This document shows positions 12,657-15,643 of a stretch of DNA of 15,643 nt, piece after piece. The translations under genes and the position numbers were made by a program. Numbering within the stretch: the first letter of the stretch is position 1; each line of letters begins with the position of its first letter. Under the pieces are notes generated by a model. It had not been told where the DNA came from, searched no databases, and saw only the letters and a list, made by a program, of their open reading frames with translations. This DNA comes from Sediminibacterium ginsengisoli. GTDB taxonomy: Bacteria > Bacteroidota > Bacteroidia > Chitinophagales > Chitinophagaceae. Where the stretch lies: the NCBI GenBank assembly GCA_943324415.2, contig CALPLN020000024.1, forward strand, positions 1-15,643. Direction: 5' to 3'.

Positions 12657-13886
12657 CTATGCTAATCTCTTTTGCAAATTCGCATCTAATGCATCCAAAA
12701 ATTCTTCTGTGTAGACATAGTGTTCACCATGTTTTACTTTATTCCCATGTACACATACAGCAAGGTCTTTTGTCATGATACCAGACTCCACTGTTTCAAC
12801 ACAAACTTCTTCTAAAGCTTTTGAGAAACGAATTAACTCTTGGTTATTATCCAATTGACCTCTGAATTCTAAACCTCTTGTCCAAGCAAAAATAGATGCA
12901 ATTGGATTGGTAGAAGTTCTGTTTCCTTTTTGGTGCTCACGGAAGTGACGTGTAACTGTACCATGTGCCGCTTCTGCTTCCATCACTTTTCCATCTGGTG
13001 TAATTAAAGTAGAAGTCATTAAACCTAATGATCCAAATCCTTGCGCTACGGTATCAGATTGTACATCACCGTCGTAGTTCTTACAAGCCCATACAAAATT
13101 ACCGTTCCATTTTAAAGCACTTGCCACCATGTCGTCGATTAAACGGTGCTCATAAGTAATACCTGCTTCTACATATTTTGCCTTGAATTCGCTTTGATAC
13201 ACGTCTTCGAAAATGTCTTTGAAACGTCCATCATATTTCTTTAAAATGGTGTTTTTTGTAGATAAATACAAAGGCCATTTTTTCGCTAAAGCTTGATTGA
13301 AACAAGCTCTTGCAAATCCATAGATACTCTCGTCTGTATTGTACATAGCCATTGCAACGCCATCCCCCTTGAAATTGAATACTTCAAATTCTTGCACTGA
13401 ACCATCTTCGCCTTCAAACTTGACAGTTAACTTTCCTTTTCCTTTTGTTACAAAGTCAGTTGCACGGTATTGATCTCCGAATGCGTGACGACCAATACAG
13501 ATGGGTGCTGTCCAGTTAGGTACTAAACGTGGCACATTAGAACAAACGATTGGCTCACGAAATACCGTACCATCTAAAATGTTACGAATCGTGCCATTAG
13601 GGCTCTTCCACATTTGCTTTAACTTAAATTCTTCTACTCTTTGCTCATCAGGCGTTATGGTAGCACATTTGATACCAACACCATATTGTTTAATGGCATT
13701 TGCAGCATCAATCGTTACTTGATCATTTGTCTGATCGCGATACTCCATTCCTAAATCATAATATTTGATATCTAATTCTAAATAAGGTAAAATCAATTTA
13801 TCCTTAATGAATTTCCAAATGATTCTTGTCATTTCATCTCCATCCAATTCAACGACTGGATTGGCTACTTTAATTTTCTGTCCCAT
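12657..13886 (-). CDS. icd: NADP-dependent isocitrate dehydrogenase
   Basis: This TCA-cycle enzyme oxidatively decarboxylates isocitrate to 2-oxoglutarate with NADP+. It belongs to the homodimeric class resembling eukaryotic IDH1/IDH2 rather than the E. coli type. Substrate residues are present: T78, S95 and N97 in KSPNGTIRN, R101, R110, R133 in IGRHAFGDQY, Y140 and K211. Metal aspartates are D251 in LIDDMVA, and D274 and D278 in NYDGDVQSD. The NADP-binding segment is EAAHGTVTRHFREHQKG (305-321), with R313/H314 marking NADP preference. The length of 409 aa is usual. A TACATTTG box lies 20 nt upstream of the ATG, indicating its own promoter although the Nramp gene lies only 54 bp upstream in the same direction. 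A hairpin and then a strong terminator follow its stop. Confidence 0.96.
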   Translation of the reverse strand: MGQKIKVANPVVELDGDEMTRIIWKFIKDKLILPYLELDIKYYDLGMEYRDQTNDQVTIDAANAIKQYGVGIKCATITPDEQRVEEFKLKQMWKSPNGTIRNILDGTVFREPIVCSNVPRLVPNWTAPICIGRHAFGDQYRATDFVTKGKGKLTVKFEGEDGSVQEFEVFNFKGDGVAMAMYNTDESIYGFARACFNQALAKKWPLYLSTKNTILKKYDGRFKDIFEDVYQSEFKAKYVEAGITYEHRLIDDMVASALKWNGNFVWACKNYDGDVQSDTVAQGFGSLGLMTSTLITPDGKVMEAEAAHGTVTRHFREHQKGNRTSTNPIASIFAWTRGLEFRGQLDNNQELIRFSKALEEVCVETVESGIMTKDLAVCVHGNKVKHGEHYVYTEEFLDALDANLQKRLA

Positions 13887-13906
13887 GTATTATAAAATTT
13901 TGTCTG

Positions 13907-13914
13907 CAAATGTA
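13907..13914 (-). promoter_or_regulatory. Candidate -7 box of icd
   Basis: On the leftward strand TACATTTG matches TAnnTTTG exactly and ends 20 nt before the icd ATG, within the 54-bp gap after the Nramp gene. An upstream near-copy TACATTTA overlaps the spacer. No TTTG -33 box is seen at 19 bp, so the evidence is the -7 match plus position. Confidence 0.5.
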
Positions 13915-13940
13915 CTAAATGTAACTAAAAAGACCCTAGA

Positions 13941-15643
13941 TTATTCAGAAGAATGATGCACAATGAACACTGGAATCTTTACTTTATGTCTAACCGATTC
14001 AATTGTTTCTCCAAAGAAATAATCCTTCCAACCATAATGATGATGGGCACCCATGACTAACAGTTGTGCGTCTGACATCTTCACAATTCTTACAATCTCT
14101 TTTACCCTATTTTTATAGCCTAAAATGAAACTAACCTTATATCCTTTTTCGTTTAAAGAAGCTGCATAGAGCGCTAGTCTTTCTTTATCTTTTCTAGATT
14201 CTTCGTCATCACTTGTTTCTTGGAAATAACTAGCCGTTACACTTTCTACCACATGGATCAAAATGAGTTCTGAACCAGGATGCGCTTGAGAAATGGCCGA
14301 TTTAATTAAATTGGCATCCCCCGATGTAAAATCAACTGCAATTGCAATACGGTCAATGGGTGCTGATTTTGTCCAGTCTAATTCAACCGCTGCACCATGT
14401 AATGTAGTTCGATCCTGCTTTTGCTTTGACTTCATCATGGGGAAAATGACTATATAAAGTAACAATGCAAAAAAGAAAAGTATCAACAATACCACCAAGA
14501 TCTTTATCAATATCGCTGTAGGGCCAATTAAAAATGCTTTCGCAAAATCAAAAACTAAATTGGCATTTAAATACACCAAAATACTAGCCACCAACCAGGA
14601 TAAAAATTTCATCCAGTTTGGGATGGCAAATTCACCCATGGTCGTTTTATCACTCACAAAATGAATCAATGGTATGACTGCAAAACCTAATTGAAGGCTC
14701 AATATAACTTGGCTAAATACAAGCAGTTCATCCACTCTGCCCTCGCCCATCAATCCAATCACCAGCACAGCAGGCACGATCGCAACAAGTCGAGTCAGCA
14801 GTCTCCTGATCCAAGGATTCAACCGTAGGTTCAAATACCCTTCCATTACAATTTGACCCGATAAAGTACCTGTTACAGTGGAGCTTTGGCCAGCTGCAAT
14901 TAAGGCAACTGCAAATAAAATCGGAGCTAATTTTGAACCCAATAAAGGTGCTAGCAAAGCATGCGCCTCTTCTATTTTTGCGATGGACTGATTCCCAGTT
15001 TGATAAAATGCGGTTGCAGCTAAAATCAGAATTGCAGCATTCACAAAAAAAGCTGCATTCAGTGCGACCGCACTGTCAATGAAATTATACCATAAAGATT
15101 TTTTAATTCCAGCACTCGTTCTTTCAATTTTTCTAGTTTGTACCAATGCAGAGTGCAGGTATAAATTATGTGGCATCACTGTAGCTCCAATCATTCCCAC
15201 TGCAATGTATAAAGCACCAGGCGATAAAGCAGAAGGGACTAAACCCTTTGCTGCACCAATTAAATCTGGTTTTGCAATGATCATTTCTGCAAGAAAGCTA
15301 CCTCCGATTGTGACCACTAAAACAAATATAAAGGCTTCCATTTTACGCATGCCATAACGTTGCAATAGCATGAATAAAAAAGTATCTGTCACGGTAATGA
15401 TCGTGCCATACATCAACGGCAGACCTGTTAATAATTTTATCCCAATTGCCATACCCAATACTTCGGCTAAATCTGTAGCAGCAATCGCCAACTCTGCAAG
15501 TAGGTATAAGCAGAAATTCACAAATTTGGGATAGGTTTCTCGATTTACTTGGGCTAAATCCAAACGCCTTACAATACCCAATCTTGCACTTAAACTTTGA
15601 AGTAGGATGGCCATGATATTGCTCAGCAGTAGAATCCAAATAA
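13941..15643 (-). CDS. mntH: Nramp-type divalent metal transporter fused to a UspA domain (5' end missing)
   Basis: This is an inner-membrane proton-coupled Mn2+/Fe2+ transporter of the Nramp family. The frame stays open to the right edge, where it reads IWILLLSNIM before the first internal ATG at 15614, so the true start and helix 1 with the DPGN metal motif lie outside the window. Visible family marks are LLQSLSARLGIV, AELAIAATDLAEVLGMAIGI (helix 3) and GATVMPHNLYLHSALVQTR (helix 6, metal-site MPH). Helices continue to about 150 residues before the C-terminus. That tail (DRIAIAVDFTSGDANLIKSA to VMGAHHHYGWKDYFFGETIESVRHKVKIPVFIVH) is a universal-stress-protein domain. Its usual G-x2-G-x9-G(S/T) nucleotide loop is altered (GAHHHYG then GET). 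The UspA part probably senses or gates transport from the cytoplasm, which is inference. icd follows 54 bp downstream. Confidence 0.92.
   Translation of the reverse strand, partial: IWILLLSNIMAILLQSLSARLGIVRRLDLAQVNRETYPKFVNFCLYLLAELAIAATDLAEVLGMAIGIKLLTGLPLMYGTIITVTDTFLFMLLQRYGMRKMEAFIFVLVVTIGGSFLAEMIIAKPDLIGAAKGLVPSALSPGALYIAVGMIGATVMPHNLYLHSALVQTRKIERTSAGIKKSLWYNFIDSAVALNAAFFVNAAILILAATAFYQTGNQSIAKIEEAHALLAPLLGSKLAPILFAVALIAAGQSSTVTGTLSGQIVMEGYLNLRLNPWIRRLLTRLVAIVPAVLVIGLMGEGRVDELLVFSQVILSLQLGFAVIPLIHFVSDKTTMGEFAIPNWMKFLSWLVASILVYLNANLVFDFAKAFLIGPTAILIKILVVLLILFFFALLLYIVIFPMMKSKQKQDRTTLHGAAVELDWTKSAPIDRIAIAVDFTSGDANLIKSAISQAHPGSELILIHVVESVTASYFQETSDDEESRKDKERLALYAASLNEKGYKVSFILGYKNRVKEIVRIVKMSDAQLLVMGAHHHYGWKDYFFGETIESVRHKVKIPVFIVHHSSE

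Noticed and set aside
13941..15614. Nramp protein truncated at its N-terminus (pseudogene)
   Set aside because: The frame continues upstream of the internal ATG to the window edge with family-like residues (IWILLLSNI), so the missing helix is beyond the window, not lost.
15343..15639. Leftward 98-aa frame overlapping the Nramp gene
   Set aside because: It is an out-of-frame shadow of a strongly conserved coding region, with no family-like features.

Overview
The window looks like a chromosomal segment of a low-GC member of the Bacteroidota, plausibly Chitinophagaceae-like. The family level is inference. The supporting signs are a PafA-type alkaline phosphatase, an Nramp transporter fused to a UspA domain, a divergent alpha-oxoamine synthase of the SPT/KBL family, weak or absent Shine-Dalgarno sequences, and several start-proximal boxes matching the Bacteroidota -7 element TAnnTTTG.

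Region 1 (1-2640) is visibly more AT-rich than the rest and looks accessory. A leftward cluster of four short unrecognised genes (32-1563) and the first codons of a fifth (1-26) face one rightward unrecognised gene (1929-2636). The 365-bp divergent intergenic region holds a tandem repeat with a period of 105-106 bp. Each unit carries two oppositely oriented TATAGTG-like boxes exactly 31 bp apart, and the last unit runs into the rightward gene. A second gap (491-707) holds two adjacent perfect hairpins.

Region 2 (2700-7185) is a tightly packed rightward operon: miaB (tRNA methylthiotransferase), a sigma-54 activator with no sensory domain, lptE (outer-membrane LPS-assembly lipoprotein), a small TPR-like protein and secG. 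It ends at a strong hairpin terminator. It combines tRNA modification, envelope assembly and secretion under or beside a sigma-54 regulator.

Region 3 (7230-9198) is a rightward pair, mltG (peptidoglycan lytic transglycosylase) and a YihY/BrkB membrane protein. Both start at non-ATG codons.

Region 4 (9203-15643) holds a leftward alpha-oxoamine synthase divergent from a rightward secreted alkaline phosphatase (PafA family). Next comes a tiny secreted cysteine/lysine-rich protein (12360-12536) that is too short for usual ORF cut-offs. A 17-bp perfect terminator hairpin separates it from leftward icd (NADP-isocitrate dehydrogenase). A leftward Nramp-UspA fusion gene lies upstream of icd and runs off the right edge, missing its 5' end.

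No tRNA, rRNA, CRISPR array, transposase, integrase or recombinase was recognised. The most unusual signal is the phased repeat/box array at 1669-1919 beside unrecognised genes.
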